A program made the translations under genes and the position numbers. A DNA stretch of 64,000 nucleotides from Avispirillum sp959601495 (GTDB lineage: Bacteria; Bacillota; Clostridia; Oscillospirales; CAG-272), in NCBI GenBank assembly GCA_959601495.1, contig CAUGPT010000001.1, positions 124,001 through 188,000 of the forward strand, read 5' to 3'. Every line of letters starts with the position of its first letter. The stretch's first letter is position 1. Positions 40,668 to 49,564 of this stretch are shown here, in pieces. The notes beneath the pieces were generated by a model, which saw nothing but the letters and a program-made list of their open reading frames with translations, did no database searches and was not told where the DNA came from.

Positions 40668-41249
40668 TCAGCGCTTCTCGATTACCTTATCTATAAGGCC
40701 GTATGCCATTGCTTCATCGGCGGAGAGGAAGTTATCGCGGTCGGTATCACGGATTATCTCCTCCATGGGTCTGCCGGTGTTCTTCGCGAGTATCTCATTG
40801 AGTTTTTCGCGGGTCCTGATGATGTGATCCGCATGGATCTTTATATCGGAAGCCTGACCCTGCATACCGCCGAGAGGCTGATGTATCATGATCTCGCTGT
40901 TGGGAAGTGCAAAGCGCTTGCCGCGCGCGCCGCTGGAAAGCAGAAACGCACCCATGGACGCTGCCATACCTATGCAGGTGGTGGAAACGTCGCATTTGAT
41001 AAAGTTCATGGTGTCATATATCGCAAGACCTGCGGAAACGCTTCCTCCGGGGCTGTTGATATACAGGCATATATCCTTGTCGGGGTCCTGTGCCTCAAGG
41101 AACAAAAGCTGTGCTACCACAAGGGAAGCGGTCACATCGTTGACCTCATCGGCAAGAAATACTATACGGTCATTGAGCAGGCGGGAGTATATGTCATATG
41201 CTCTTTCGCCTCTGCCGGTCTGTTCGATAACGGTTGGTACAAGTGCCAT
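40668..41249 (-). CDS. clpP: ATP-dependent Clp protease proteolytic subunit ClpP
   Basis: A 193-residue serine protease. MALVPTVIEQTGRGERAYDI start at 41249; catalytic Ser in GMAASMGAFLL, His in SEIMIHQPLGG, Asp in RDTDRDNFLSADEA. The frame runs upstream to 41336 but the AAGGAA site lies inside it, supporting 41249. Order tig-clpP-clpX as in many bacteria. Confidence 0.96.
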   Translation of the reverse strand: MALVPTVIEQTGRGERAYDIYSRLLNDRIVFLADEVNDVTASLVVAQLLFLEAQDPDKDICLYINSPGGSVSAGLAIYDTMNFIKCDVSTTCIGMAASMGAFLLSSGARGKRFALPNSEIMIHQPLGGMQGQASDIKIHADHIIRTREKLNEILAKNTGRPMEEIIRDTDRDNFLSADEAMAYGLIDKVIEKR

Positions 41250-41347
41250 AGTGTTGATTCCTTTCATATATTGCAGAAAAATGCCAATAACAGTCGTTAG
41301 AGTATAATCACCGCTGCCCTCAGGCAGCGGTGACATAAACTTTTGGA

Positions 41348-42934
41348 TTATTTATCGCTGTCGTCTTTAGCGGCAGATTTTTTAGCGGGGGCTTTTTTTG
41401 CCGCGGGCTTCTTTGCTTCCTCGCCCTCAGCCTTCTTTGCTGCAGCCTTCTTGGCAGGAGCTTTCTTTGCGGCAGGCTTTTCGTCGGAAGCGACAGCCTT
41501 TTTAGCGGGAGCCTTCTTTGCCGCGGGCTTCTTTTCAGCCTCGCCGTCCTCAGCCTTCTTAGCTGCGGCCTTCTTAGCGGGAGCCTTCTTTGCTGCGGGC
41601 TTTTCGGCGCCCTCACCCTCAGCCTTCTTTGCGGCAGGCTTCTTAGCTGCGGACTTCTTGATCACTGCAGCGTCCTTGAGGAAGTCAACTGCTTTCTTGA
41701 CCTTGATATCCTCCGCAAGAGCATCGGATTCGATAGAGGCTTTGATCTTGTCGACCTCCATATTATATGCCTCGCTGAGACGCTTATATTCAGCTTCGAT
41801 CTCTTCTTCGGTAGCTTCTATGTTTTCAAGCTCTGCGATCTTCTCAAGGGCAAGGCGGGTCTTAACCTGCTTTTCTGCCTGAGGACGCATCTGCTCGCGC
41901 AGCTTGTCAAGATCAAGTCCGGTATACTTGAAGTATGTGGAGAGGTCAAGGCCCTGCATACGCAGTCTTGTGTCGTAGTCGCGAACGAAGTTCTCGGTCT
42001 CGGTCACGAACATAGCCTCGGGGATATCAGCCTCAAGTCTGTCGATAACAGCGTCGATAAGCTGATTTTCCATAGCAGCCTCAGCAGCGTCGTCCTTGGA
42101 CTTCTGAAGCTTTGCCTTAACGTCTGCCTCGTACTCGGCAAAGGTATCAAAATCGGAAACATCGCGCGTGAACTCGTCGTCAGCTGCGGGAAGCTCTTTG
42201 AGCTTTATACCGTTGAGCTTTACTTTGAACGTTGCGTCCTTGCCCGCAAGCTCTTCTGCATGGTACTCGGCGGGGAACTTTACGTTTACGTCAAATTCGT
42301 CGCCGATATTGTGTCCGACGATCTGATCCTCAAATCCGGGAATAAACTGACCGGAGCCGAGAATAAGGTCGCTGCCCTCAGCCTTGCCGCCTTCAAACGC
42401 CTTGTCGCCGACAAAGCCTTCGTAGTCGATATTTACTGTGTCGCCGTTCTGAGCGGCGCGATCCTCAACGTCGATCATTCTCGCGTTGCGCTCGCGTACT
42501 CTGTCGATCTCGGCTTTAACTTCGTCGTCGGTGACTTTCTCAACGGTCTTTTTGAGCTCGATGCCCTTGTAGTTCTCGATCTTAACATCGGGTTTTACAT
42601 AAACCTTCGCTACGAGAACAACGCCGCTTGCGTCGTCAACGGACTCTATATCAAACTCGGGACGGCTGACAGCGTCAATGCCGGACTCTTTCAGAGCGTC
42701 GGCGTAAGCGTCGGGGATAAGATCGTTGATCGCGTCTTCGTAAAATACGCCCTTGCCGTACATCTTTTCGATGATGGAGCGGGGAGCCTTGCCGCGTCTG
42801 AAGCCGGGAATTGTAATGTTCTTCGCCTGCTTTTTATAGACCTTGGTGACAGCGTCGCCGAATGTCTTGGCGTCCACCGAGATCTTCAGCTCGTAAAGAT
42901 TTTTTTCGATTTCTTTTGAAGAAGTTAAACTCAT
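41348..42934 (-). CDS. tig: trigger factor with Lys/Ala-rich tail
   Basis: A 528-residue ribosome-associated chaperone and prolyl isomerase. Ribosome-binding signature PGFRRGKAPRSIIEKMYG (residues ~43-60); FKBP domain with NGDTVNIDYEGFVGDKAFEGG; C-terminal arms up to ~425, the usual family length. Residues ~426-528 are an added tail of four rough repeats of EKPAAKKAPAKKAAAKKAE-type sequence, like the eukaryotic H1 or bacterial HU-tail type. The tail is encoded by repetitive DNA. Own promoter at 42978-43006. Confidence 0.95.
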   Translation of the reverse strand: MSLTSSKEIEKNLYELKISVDAKTFGDAVTKVYKKQAKNITIPGFRRGKAPRSIIEKMYGKGVFYEDAINDLIPDAYADALKESGIDAVSRPEFDIESVDDASGVVLVAKVYVKPDVKIENYKGIELKKTVEKVTDDEVKAEIDRVRERNARMIDVEDRAAQNGDTVNIDYEGFVGDKAFEGGKAEGSDLILGSGQFIPGFEDQIVGHNIGDEFDVNVKFPAEYHAEELAGKDATFKVKLNGIKLKELPAADDEFTRDVSDFDTFAEYEADVKAKLQKSKDDAAEAAMENQLIDAVIDRLEADIPEAMFVTETENFVRDYDTRLRMQGLDLSTYFKYTGLDLDKLREQMRPQAEKQVKTRLALEKIAELENIEATEEEIEAEYKRLSEAYNMEVDKIKASIESDALAEDIKVKKAVDFLKDAAVIKKSAAKKPAAKKAEGEGAEKPAAKKAPAKKAAAKKAEDGEAEKKPAAKKAPAKKAVASDEKPAAKKAPAKKAAAKKAEGEEAKKPAAKKAPAKKSAAKDDSDK

Positions 42935-42977
42935 TTTTAATCTCCTTATCTTTCTCTCTGCATAAGTGCCTTAGAAT

Positions 42978-43006
42978 ATAATACAGTAAAACAGCGGAAA
43001 TGTCAA
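42978..43006 (-). promoter_or_regulatory. sigma-A promoter of tig
   Basis: On the minus strand: TTGACA (43006-43001), 17-bp spacer, TATTAT (42983-42978). Confidence 0.75.
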
Positions 43007-43069
43007 CAATTTATTCGGAAATATTTCCAATACCGGTTATATCTCTTTTGTACAAAACGTACACACGTC

Positions 43070-43795
43070 TCAGTAGTCCAGCGGCATGGTGATCATGGGG
43101 ATGAAATTGAGATAGTCCGCCGCGACGATCGTCATTGAAATTCCGTCGGTAACGGTAGTGCGGGGAATAAGATAGTTGCCGTGTATGTGACCGTAGTAGC
43201 AGTTTTTGATGCCGAACTCTTTCATCGTTTCGATAAATTCGTTGCAGCGAAAATCTCTGAAAGCGGGAGGAAAGTGAAAATACACAAGTATTTCTTTTCC
43301 CGTCTCGGCGCGCAGCTTGTCCGCAGCCTCAAGGCTGAGCCTCAGACGGATGTTTTCGCGGGCGACTATCTTTTCGTAGTCGGCGGTCTCCGTTTGCTGC
43401 AGCTTGTCGTCAACATACCAGCCGCGGGTGCCTGCGATGATATAGTCATCGCACTCATATGCGTTGTTCTGAAGCAGGCGGATCGTTGTTATGCCTTCGG
43501 CTTCAAACAGGTTTCCGATCTTTGCGGCTGTCGACCACCAGTAGTCGTGGTTGCCCTTGCCCAGTATCTTTGTGCCGGGCAGGGAGTCGATGAATTTTAG
43601 ATCCGGCAGAGCGCCGGTAAGGTCGATCGCCCACGATATGTCGCCGGGTACCACCACCGTGTCGTCGCCGTTTACAACGGCGCGCCACCGCTTTTCGATT
43701 TTCTCCGTGTGATCCGTCCAGCGCGCGCCGAAAATGTCCATGGGTTTCGGCGACGCGAGTGAGAGATGCAGATCGGCAATGGAAAACAGCGACAT
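43070..43795 (-). CDS. metallophosphoesterase
   Basis: A 241-residue calcineurin-like phosphoesterase: MSLFSIADLHLS (D-x-H), VVVPGDISWAID, LGKGNHDYWW (GNHD), YFHFPP and YGHIHGNYL (GHxH). This is the YmdB/predicted phosphohydrolase form with the P-G-D-I-S-W motif; substrate unknown. It ends the minus-strand operon beginning at apgM, 24 bp behind thrC. Confidence 0.85.
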   Translation of the reverse strand: MSLFSIADLHLSLASPKPMDIFGARWTDHTEKIEKRWRAVVNGDDTVVVPGDISWAIDLTGALPDLKFIDSLPGTKILGKGNHDYWWSTAAKIGNLFEAEGITTIRLLQNNAYECDDYIIAGTRGWYVDDKLQQTETADYEKIVARENIRLRLSLEAADKLRAETGKEILVYFHFPPAFRDFRCNEFIETMKEFGIKNCYYGHIHGNYLIPRTTVTDGISMTIVAADYLNFIPMITMPLDY

Positions 43796-43819
43796 TGCGC
43801 CCTCCTTAAATATTAACCG

Positions 43820-45304
43820 TCAGTGCTCGAGAATGTATTGCGCCATATCCGCGGGGTCTATGACGTCTGTGAATCTCAGAGGCATGGTAAGCGTTCTTTT
43901 TAGCGGATCGGGTGCGCTCGTTTGGCTGACCTCCTCAAGAGAAGTGAGTATATCCGCGGGCTCATCGCTTGCGGGCTCTTTACCGAGCGCAAGACTTACG
44001 TCGCGTGCAAACTTGTAGGGGCTTGCGGTAGATACGATAACGCAGGGAGTATCGTCGCCGGTATCATTGGCGTATTTATAGTAGCTGCCGAAAGCAACGG
44101 CAGTGTGTGTGTCTATAAGATATCCGCGCTCGTTGAATACTTTCTTAATGGTCGCAAGCGTTTCTTCCTCGCTGCAGCAGTAGCCTGCGAAAATGCCGCG
44201 TATCTTTTCCATTACATCCTCGGGAGCACGGTATTTGCCGCATTCCGAAAGCTTTTTCATGCACTCGGATGTGACCTCGGCACCTGCCGCGGCAAACAGG
44301 AGTCTCTCAAGATTCGATGATATGAGAATATCCATTGAAGGAGAAACAGTTTTGAAAAACTCGCGGGTGCGGTCGTAAACGCCGCTTCTGATAAAGTCGG
44401 TCAGAACGCAGTTGGAGTTTGAGGCGCAGATAAGGCGCTTTACGGGCAGACCCATCATGCGTGCGATATAAGCGGCAAAAATATTGCCGAAGTTGCCTGT
44501 GGGCACGCAGAAGTTGACGCTGTCGCCCACGGTTATCTCACCGCCGCAGACAAGGTCGCAGTAGGCGGAGAAATAATAAACGATCTGGGGCGCAAGTCTG
44601 CCCCAGTTTATGGAGTTTGCACTGGAGAAGAAGTATGAGCGCGCCTCAGTCTCTTTTGCCATGTTTTCGTCGGCAAATATTGCTTTAACGCCGTTCTGCG
44701 CGTCGTCAAAGTTGCCGCGTACGGCGCAGACGTTGACGTTCGAGCCGAGCTGGGTCGTCATCTGTCGCTTCTGCATGGGAGAAACGCCGTCAACGGGGTA
44801 GAATACAGTAATATCAACGCCGTCAACGTCGCGGTAACCTTCAAGCGCCGCTTTTCCCGTGTCTCCGGAGGTGGCAACAAGTATGCGGGCTTTTTTCGTC
44901 TCACCCGTCATAGTGAGCGCTCTTGAAAGAAGGCGGGGCATTATCTGCAGTGCCATATCCTTGAACGCGCATGTGGGACCGTGCCAAAGCTCCAGCGAAT
45001 ATGTGCCGTCGCCGATGCTTCTCAGCGGCGCGGCGCCGCCGGGGAAACGGTCTTCGCCGTAAGCATTGCGGCAGTCCTCGGCAAGAGCGTCCTTATCATA
45101 ATCGGTAAGGAAAAGCGAAAGTATCTCCGCCGCTCTCTTATGATAGGGAAGAGAGGCGAGACGAATTATAAAATCCTTGTCGATGTGCGGGATCTCGGTG
45201 GGCATATAAAGCCCCTTGTCGGGCGCGAGCCCCTTTTTGATGGCTTCTGCCGAGGAAACGGCGCTGGGGGATGCTTTGGTGTCTCTGGTGCTTTGATAGT
45301 TCAT
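43820..45304 (-). CDS. thrC: threonine synthase
   Basis: A 494-residue PLP enzyme making L-threonine from O-phospho-L-homoserine. MNYQSTRDTKASPSAVSSAEAI start; LELWHGPTCAFKDMALQIM with the Schiff-base Lys in FKDMA; ATSGDTGKAALEGYRDV; VPTGNFGNIFAAYIARMMGLP. It has the long, yeast/E. coli-type form. Start overlaps the dipeptidase stop (45301-45304, ATGA). Confidence 0.94.
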   Translation of the reverse strand: MNYQSTRDTKASPSAVSSAEAIKKGLAPDKGLYMPTEIPHIDKDFIIRLASLPYHKRAAEILSLFLTDYDKDALAEDCRNAYGEDRFPGGAAPLRSIGDGTYSLELWHGPTCAFKDMALQIMPRLLSRALTMTGETKKARILVATSGDTGKAALEGYRDVDGVDITVFYPVDGVSPMQKRQMTTQLGSNVNVCAVRGNFDDAQNGVKAIFADENMAKETEARSYFFSSANSINWGRLAPQIVYYFSAYCDLVCGGEITVGDSVNFCVPTGNFGNIFAAYIARMMGLPVKRLICASNSNCVLTDFIRSGVYDRTREFFKTVSPSMDILISSNLERLLFAAAGAEVTSECMKKLSECGKYRAPEDVMEKIRGIFAGYCCSEEETLATIKKVFNERGYLIDTHTAVAFGSYYKYANDTGDDTPCVIVSTASPYKFARDVSLALGKEPASDEPADILTSLEEVSQTSAPDPLKRTLTMPLRFTDVIDPADMAQYILEH

Positions 45305-46254
45305 CTTTGGTATGTATCCTTTCTTCGGGCAGAGTCCGGAAGATTATTTATTAGATAATTATATGCGTTTTCAAAGAAAACGCGGTCGGCGCACTCATCT
45401 CCGAGGCGCTCTCTGCACGCCTCGTACAGTGCGGTCATTTTCGAAATGTCGCAAAGCCCCTTGGGAGTTGACGATATGCCGTCAAAGTCGCAGCCGAGCG
45501 CGACGCACTCGCTGCCGCAGAGGGATATGTAGTGTTCAATGTGACGGACGGCGTCGTAAACGGTGCAGCTATCTTTGTCCGTCAGATGTTCGGGGCAGAG
45601 GCTTATGCCGCACAGCCCGCCGCACTTGGCGATTGCTTTGAAATTTTCATCGCTGAGGTTTCGCGGATGACTGCGGACAAAGCGGGAGTTTGAATGTGTT
45701 GCAAGCGGGGAAACACCTGCGCTGCGCATTATGTCAAGAACCTCTCTGCACAGCCTGTCGCTGCCGTGGGATATATCGGGAATAATGCCGACTTCAAGGC
45801 ACTTTTCAACTATGGCAAAGCCAAGCGGGGTAAGCCCCTCATCGGTATCCCATGCGCCGCCGACAGAGTCGCAGCCTTTCCACACAAGGGTCATTATGCG
45901 AACGCCGTCATTGTACAGCTTTTGCACGTTGCCTGTCTCCCCGCAGACGAGCCTTGCACCCTCAACGGTGAGTATGGCGGCGCGTTTCGGAGACTCTCTG
46001 AGCTGCTTGCCCATTGTTACAAGCGGCACGCCGCATCTTGCAAGCTCGCGGTTGAAATACGGTACTGCCTGCTCGTACCTCTCAAAGCATTCGGCGTCCG
46101 TAAGACGCGAGTCGCTCCATACGGCGGCGCATTGAATGTATGTATCGTATGCGTCGGCTTTTTCAAGAGAAACGGACAGACCGTTTTTGTCAAACGCTTC
46201 ATTTTTCAGAAACATTTCAAGAGGCGTGTCGCAGTGCAGATCAAAAAGTTTCAT
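45301..46254 (-). CDS. membrane (renal-type) dipeptidase
   Basis: A 317-residue zinc peptidase of the M19 family: MKLFDLHCDTPLEMFLKNEAF (H-x-D), LTVEGARLVCGE, LVWKGCDSVGG, DISHGSDRLCREVLD, LATHSNSRFVRSHPRNLSDE. It has no signal peptide, so cytoplasmic. It cleaves dipeptides, including D-residue types. Overlaps thrC. Confidence 0.9.
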   Translation of the reverse strand: MKLFDLHCDTPLEMFLKNEAFDKNGLSVSLEKADAYDTYIQCAAVWSDSRLTDAECFERYEQAVPYFNRELARCGVPLVTMGKQLRESPKRAAILTVEGARLVCGETGNVQKLYNDGVRIMTLVWKGCDSVGGAWDTDEGLTPLGFAIVEKCLEVGIIPDISHGSDRLCREVLDIMRSAGVSPLATHSNSRFVRSHPRNLSDENFKAIAKCGGLCGISLCPEHLTDKDSCTVYDAVRHIEHYISLCGSECVALGCDFDGISSTPKGLCDISKMTALYEACRERLGDECADRVFFENAYNYLINNLPDSARRKDTYQR

Positions 46255-46268
46255 AGTATAATACTCCC

Positions 46269-46676
46269 TCAGCGCCCGCGGGGATGTACCGAGTCGGGCA
46301 GATGCGATATTTTCAGCACTTTATATTTATCGCTTTTGGGAAGCAAAAATACCTCAACTATGTCGATTCGAAAGTAAAGTCCCGCCAAAGTGTCGCCGTG
46401 GCGCTTCATATACTCTCTCGCGGCGGTTATGAGCTTTTCCTGCTTGGATGAGTCTACCGCAAAACAGGGTCGCGACATACGATCCGTTTTCCCGGGATAT
46501 TCGCTGCGCGTTTTTACCTCACAGAAAGCAACGGTATCGTCTTTTTTCGCCACAATATCTATTTCGAGGTGACCGACCCTTGCGTTCCGCTCAATTATCT
46601 CATATCCCTTGCCGCAGAGAAAAGCCGCCGCGCTGTCCTCGCCGCGCCTGCCGAATTCCGCCGAAACTTCAGACAT
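46269..46676 (-). CDS. YraN family nuclease-like protein
   Basis: A 135-residue protein: GRRGEDSAAAFLCGKGYEIIERN, then HLEIDIVAKKDDTVAFCEVKTR (PD-(D/E)xK-type core). YraN/UPF0102 proteins are next to rnhB in many bacteria, as here; function unclear. Start overlaps rnhB by 8 nt. Confidence 0.88.
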   Translation of the reverse strand: MSEVSAEFGRRGEDSAAAFLCGKGYEIIERNARVGHLEIDIVAKKDDTVAFCEVKTRSEYPGKTDRMSRPCFAVDSSKQEKLITAAREYMKRHGDTLAGLYFRIDIVEVFLLPKSDKYKVLKISHLPDSVHPRGR

Positions 46677-47322
46677 TTTCGCCGCTCCTTTTTTCTCGAA
46701 GAGCAGTTTTCAGCTTGTCCGCGTCGCGGGTGAGAAACGAGAGAAAAGAGCGTCTGTGCTCGGGGCAGGGACCGTATTCGTAAACCGCAAGCTTGTGCGC
46801 CTTTGTGGGATAGCCTTTGTGCGCGGCAAAGCCGTACTGCGGATATTTTTCGTCAAGCCCGCGGCACATTCTGTCCCTGGTGACCTTTGCAAGAATTGAC
46901 GCCGCCGCAATTGACTGCGCCGTTGCGTCTCCGCCGACAATTGCCGCGGCGGGGATAGAAAAACCGCGGTTGATATTGCCGTCAACAAGAACCATATCGG
47001 GCTTTACGGACAGTGATTCTACAGCGCGCCGCATGGCGAGCAGCGATGCTTCGAGAATGTTGATTTCATCAATTTCCGCAGGCGTTGCGAGAGCAACGCT
47101 CCATGCGAGAGCTTTATCGCAAATTTCGTCGTACAAAGCCTCGCGGCGCTTCTCGGAAAGCTTTTTTGAGTCGTCAAGCCCCTTTATAACAAGCCCCTCG
47201 GGTAAAATGCACGCACCCGCAACGACAGGACCCGCAAGGGGACCGCGTCCGGCTTCGTCCGTGCCGCAGATGTACTTTACTGTTTCCGATCGGAACTGAT
47301 TTTCAAAATCAAGATCAAGCAT
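46669..47322 (-). CDS. rnhB: ribonuclease HII
   Basis: A 217-residue enzyme removing RNA from RNA-DNA hybrids. CGTDEAGRGPLAGPVVAGACIL (Asp-Glu active site), LDDSKKLSEKRRE, DMVLVDGN, ASILAKVTRDR, and YGFAAHKGYPTKAH. Coupled to yraN downstream and 3 bp from rbgA. Confidence 0.95.
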   Translation of the reverse strand: MLDLDFENQFRSETVKYICGTDEAGRGPLAGPVVAGACILPEGLVIKGLDDSKKLSEKRREALYDEICDKALAWSVALATPAEIDEINILEASLLAMRRAVESLSVKPDMVLVDGNINRGFSIPAAAIVGGDATAQSIAAASILAKVTRDRMCRGLDEKYPQYGFAAHKGYPTKAHKLAVYEYGPCPEHRRSFLSFLTRDADKLKTALREKRSGENV

Positions 47323-47325
47323 TTG

Positions 47326-48273
47326 TCATACCCCCGCCTCGCTGTTATCGTCGCAAAGCCGCTCGGCGCCGTCGGGTGCCGAAGACGTCTCTGCGGGCTG
47401 CAGCGGTACTTTGTCCGGCGCTTCAAGCGTAATGCGGCCGATCTTTGCGCTGCGGAATTCTTCCAGCAGCATAAGCGCCGTTCTTTCGGTATTTATGTCT
47501 CCGCCGGAGACGAGAAAGCCGCGCTTTCTGCCCACTTCGCACAGCAGGTCGTATGCGTTAAGACCGTCAATGTCTTCGGGCGACAGCTTATAGCGCGCGC
47601 AGAACATATCGGGATAAAGACTGTACAGCCGCGCGGCAAGTATCATGCCCAGCTCTTCGGTGTCAATGACAGCGTCTTTTATAGCGCCTGTCGCGGCGAG
47701 ATTTTCTCCCGTCAGTCTGTCGTCAAACTTCGGCCAGAGAACGCCGGGCATGTCCATCAGATCAAAGCCCTGATTTGTCGCGACCCATTGCTTTGTAAGA
47801 GTTACTCCGGGGCGGTTTTCGACTTTGGCTTTTTTCTGCCCCGAAAGTCTGTTCACAAGAGAAGATTTGCCCACGTTGGGGATCCCGACGATCATGGCGC
47901 GTATGCGCTTGCCGCTCATACCTTTATCGTCCCATGTCTTTATCTTATCCGCAAGTATGCGGCGGACTTCCTGACCTATGCGGCCTACGTTCTCGCCTGT
48001 CTTGCAGTCTATGGCAAGCATCACGCGCCCTTTGGAGGAGTAGAATTCCTGCCAGCGGCGGGTGACGGCGGGGTCCGCAAGGGTCGCCTTGTTAAAAAGC
48101 GTCAGTGACGGCTTTTGACCGATAAGCTTTGCTATCTCCGGGTTTTGGGAGCTTTTTGGGATTCGCGCGTCGAGAAGCTCTATTACAATGTCAACGTTTT
48201 TAAGATTTTCGGATATAAGGCGGCGGGTCTTTGCCATATGTCCGGGAAACCACTGTATTTGCTGCGAGGGCAT
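47326..48273 (-). CDS. rbgA: ribosome biogenesis GTPase RbgA/YlqF
   Basis: A 315-residue circularly permuted GTPase for 50S assembly. MPSQQIQWFPGHMAKTRRL; G4 first (SLTLFNKATLADP), then G1 GIPNVGKSSLVNRLSGQKKAKVENRPGVT and G3 DMPGVLWP. The order G4-G1-G3 shows the permutation. It is followed by rnhB as in many Firmicutes. Confidence 0.94.
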   Translation of the reverse strand: MPSQQIQWFPGHMAKTRRLISENLKNVDIVIELLDARIPKSSQNPEIAKLIGQKPSLTLFNKATLADPAVTRRWQEFYSSKGRVMLAIDCKTGENVGRIGQEVRRILADKIKTWDDKGMSGKRIRAMIVGIPNVGKSSLVNRLSGQKKAKVENRPGVTLTKQWVATNQGFDLMDMPGVLWPKFDDRLTGENLAATGAIKDAVIDTEELGMILAARLYSLYPDMFCARYKLSPEDIDGLNAYDLLCEVGRKRGFLVSGGDINTERTALMLLEEFRSAKIGRITLEAPDKVPLQPAETSSAPDGAERLCDDNSEAGV

Positions 48274-48299
48274 ATATATGACCTGCCTTTCGTTATTGA

Positions 48300-49553
48300 T
48301 TATGAGGCGCTGCCGCCGTCATACGGGTTATGAAATACCGTCATTTCATTAAACGGGAGAATTCTGAAAAGCGCGTGTCCGAAAACGCAGCGCTCGTCCA
48401 CAATGCCGACTCTGTAGTCGCGGCTGTCTGTTGAGCCGTTTCTGTTGTCGCCCATTACGAAAACGTATCCCTCGGGCACTTCGCAGTGGGTAGGCGCTCC
48501 GTTGTATACTTCGTTTTTTATAAAAGTCTGCTCGAGCACGTGGGACGAGCCGTCCGCTTCCGTGATGGTTACCGTACCGTCAAGGGCTATGTCGACAGTC
48601 TGCCCGCCGATTGCTATGATTCGTTTTACAAGCGGCTCGCGCAGCGAAGTGTAGTCAAGCGAGGTGTTCTGCAGAACAACGATGTCGCCGACCTTCGGGG
48701 TATAAAACATGTTGGAAACCACAAGATACTGACCGTCGTTCAGCGTATCGTCCATGGAGTGACCGTCCACTTTTGTAAGGCGGGCGATAAACGTAAATGT
48801 CAGTATGATGCACGCCATGCATATGGAAAATACTTCGAGAAAATCGAAAAGCCAGTTGACGGATCTTCTCAGCGAGCTTTTGTCATCGCTCTCCTCCGCG
48901 GGCGCGGCGGAAGTATTTTCCGCGTTCCCGTCGCTTTCAAGCTCGGAGAGCAGATCGTCAAGCGGGGGATATTTGTTCAGAAGCTCGTTTGAGCTTACAT
49001 CCTCTCCGACGGGGATGTCGGATGAATTATCGTCTGCGGAGAGGTTTCCCGCACCGTCGGTTTCTGTATCCGTAGCCTCAGTCGCGCCGAATGCGTCAGC
49101 GCTCTCATAACAGTCGTCGGCACTGAGCCTAAGAGCGTCGTCACCGACTGCGATGCCGTCGTCTGCTGCCTCAATCTTTGCGGTTCCGTCGCCGACGGTC
49201 GGAGAGAGAACATCTGCATCATTTTCCTCTGTATATGCCGCCGTGTCGGAAACCGCGCCGTCGGTGTCGGCTTTATATCCGTACATAGTATCGGCGATGA
49301 CGGACTTGGGCACTTTGTCTGTTTTGAAAAGCTCTGCGCTGTCGGCGGCTTCGGATTTATCATCCGTATCCGGTTCGGGTGCCGTGCGCCCGCGTGCCGC
49401 GTCGGTCATGCCCAGCGCGATGGAGCGCATTTTTGTTTCGTTTTGTATGGACTTTTCAAGTTCGTCCGGGGAAAGATCGTATTCTTCGGGAAAATAGCCC
49501 TTCAGGTCCGCATAGGGATCCAAAGCGCTTCTTCTGTCCTTGTCGCTTCCCAT
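48300..49553 (-). CDS. lepB: signal peptidase I with long acidic N-terminal domain
   Basis: A 417-residue protein. The first ~225 residues are Asp/Glu/Ala-rich and probably disordered (DSAELFKTDKVPKS..., EATDTETDGAGN). One membrane helix follows at ~237-257, then the catalytic region: KVDGHSMDDTLNDG (Ser266), YTSLREPLVKRIIAIGG (Lys310), VPEGYVFVMGDNRNGSTDSR. This catalyses cleavage of secretion signal peptides outside the membrane. Usual length is ~180-200; the cytoplasmic extension is odd. RBS GGACGAAATT. Confidence 0.93.
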   Translation of the reverse strand: MGSDKDRRSALDPYADLKGYFPEEYDLSPDELEKSIQNETKMRSIALGMTDAARGRTAPEPDTDDKSEAADSAELFKTDKVPKSVIADTMYGYKADTDGAVSDTAAYTEENDADVLSPTVGDGTAKIEAADDGIAVGDDALRLSADDCYESADAFGATEATDTETDGAGNLSADDNSSDIPVGEDVSSNELLNKYPPLDDLLSELESDGNAENTSAAPAEESDDKSSLRRSVNWLFDFLEVFSICMACIILTFTFIARLTKVDGHSMDDTLNDGQYLVVSNMFYTPKVGDIVVLQNTSLDYTSLREPLVKRIIAIGGQTVDIALDGTVTITEADGSSHVLEQTFIKNEVYNGAPTHCEVPEGYVFVMGDNRNGSTDSRDYRVGIVDERCVFGHALFRILPFNEMTVFHNPYDGGSAS

Positions 49554-49564
49554 AATTTCGTCCT

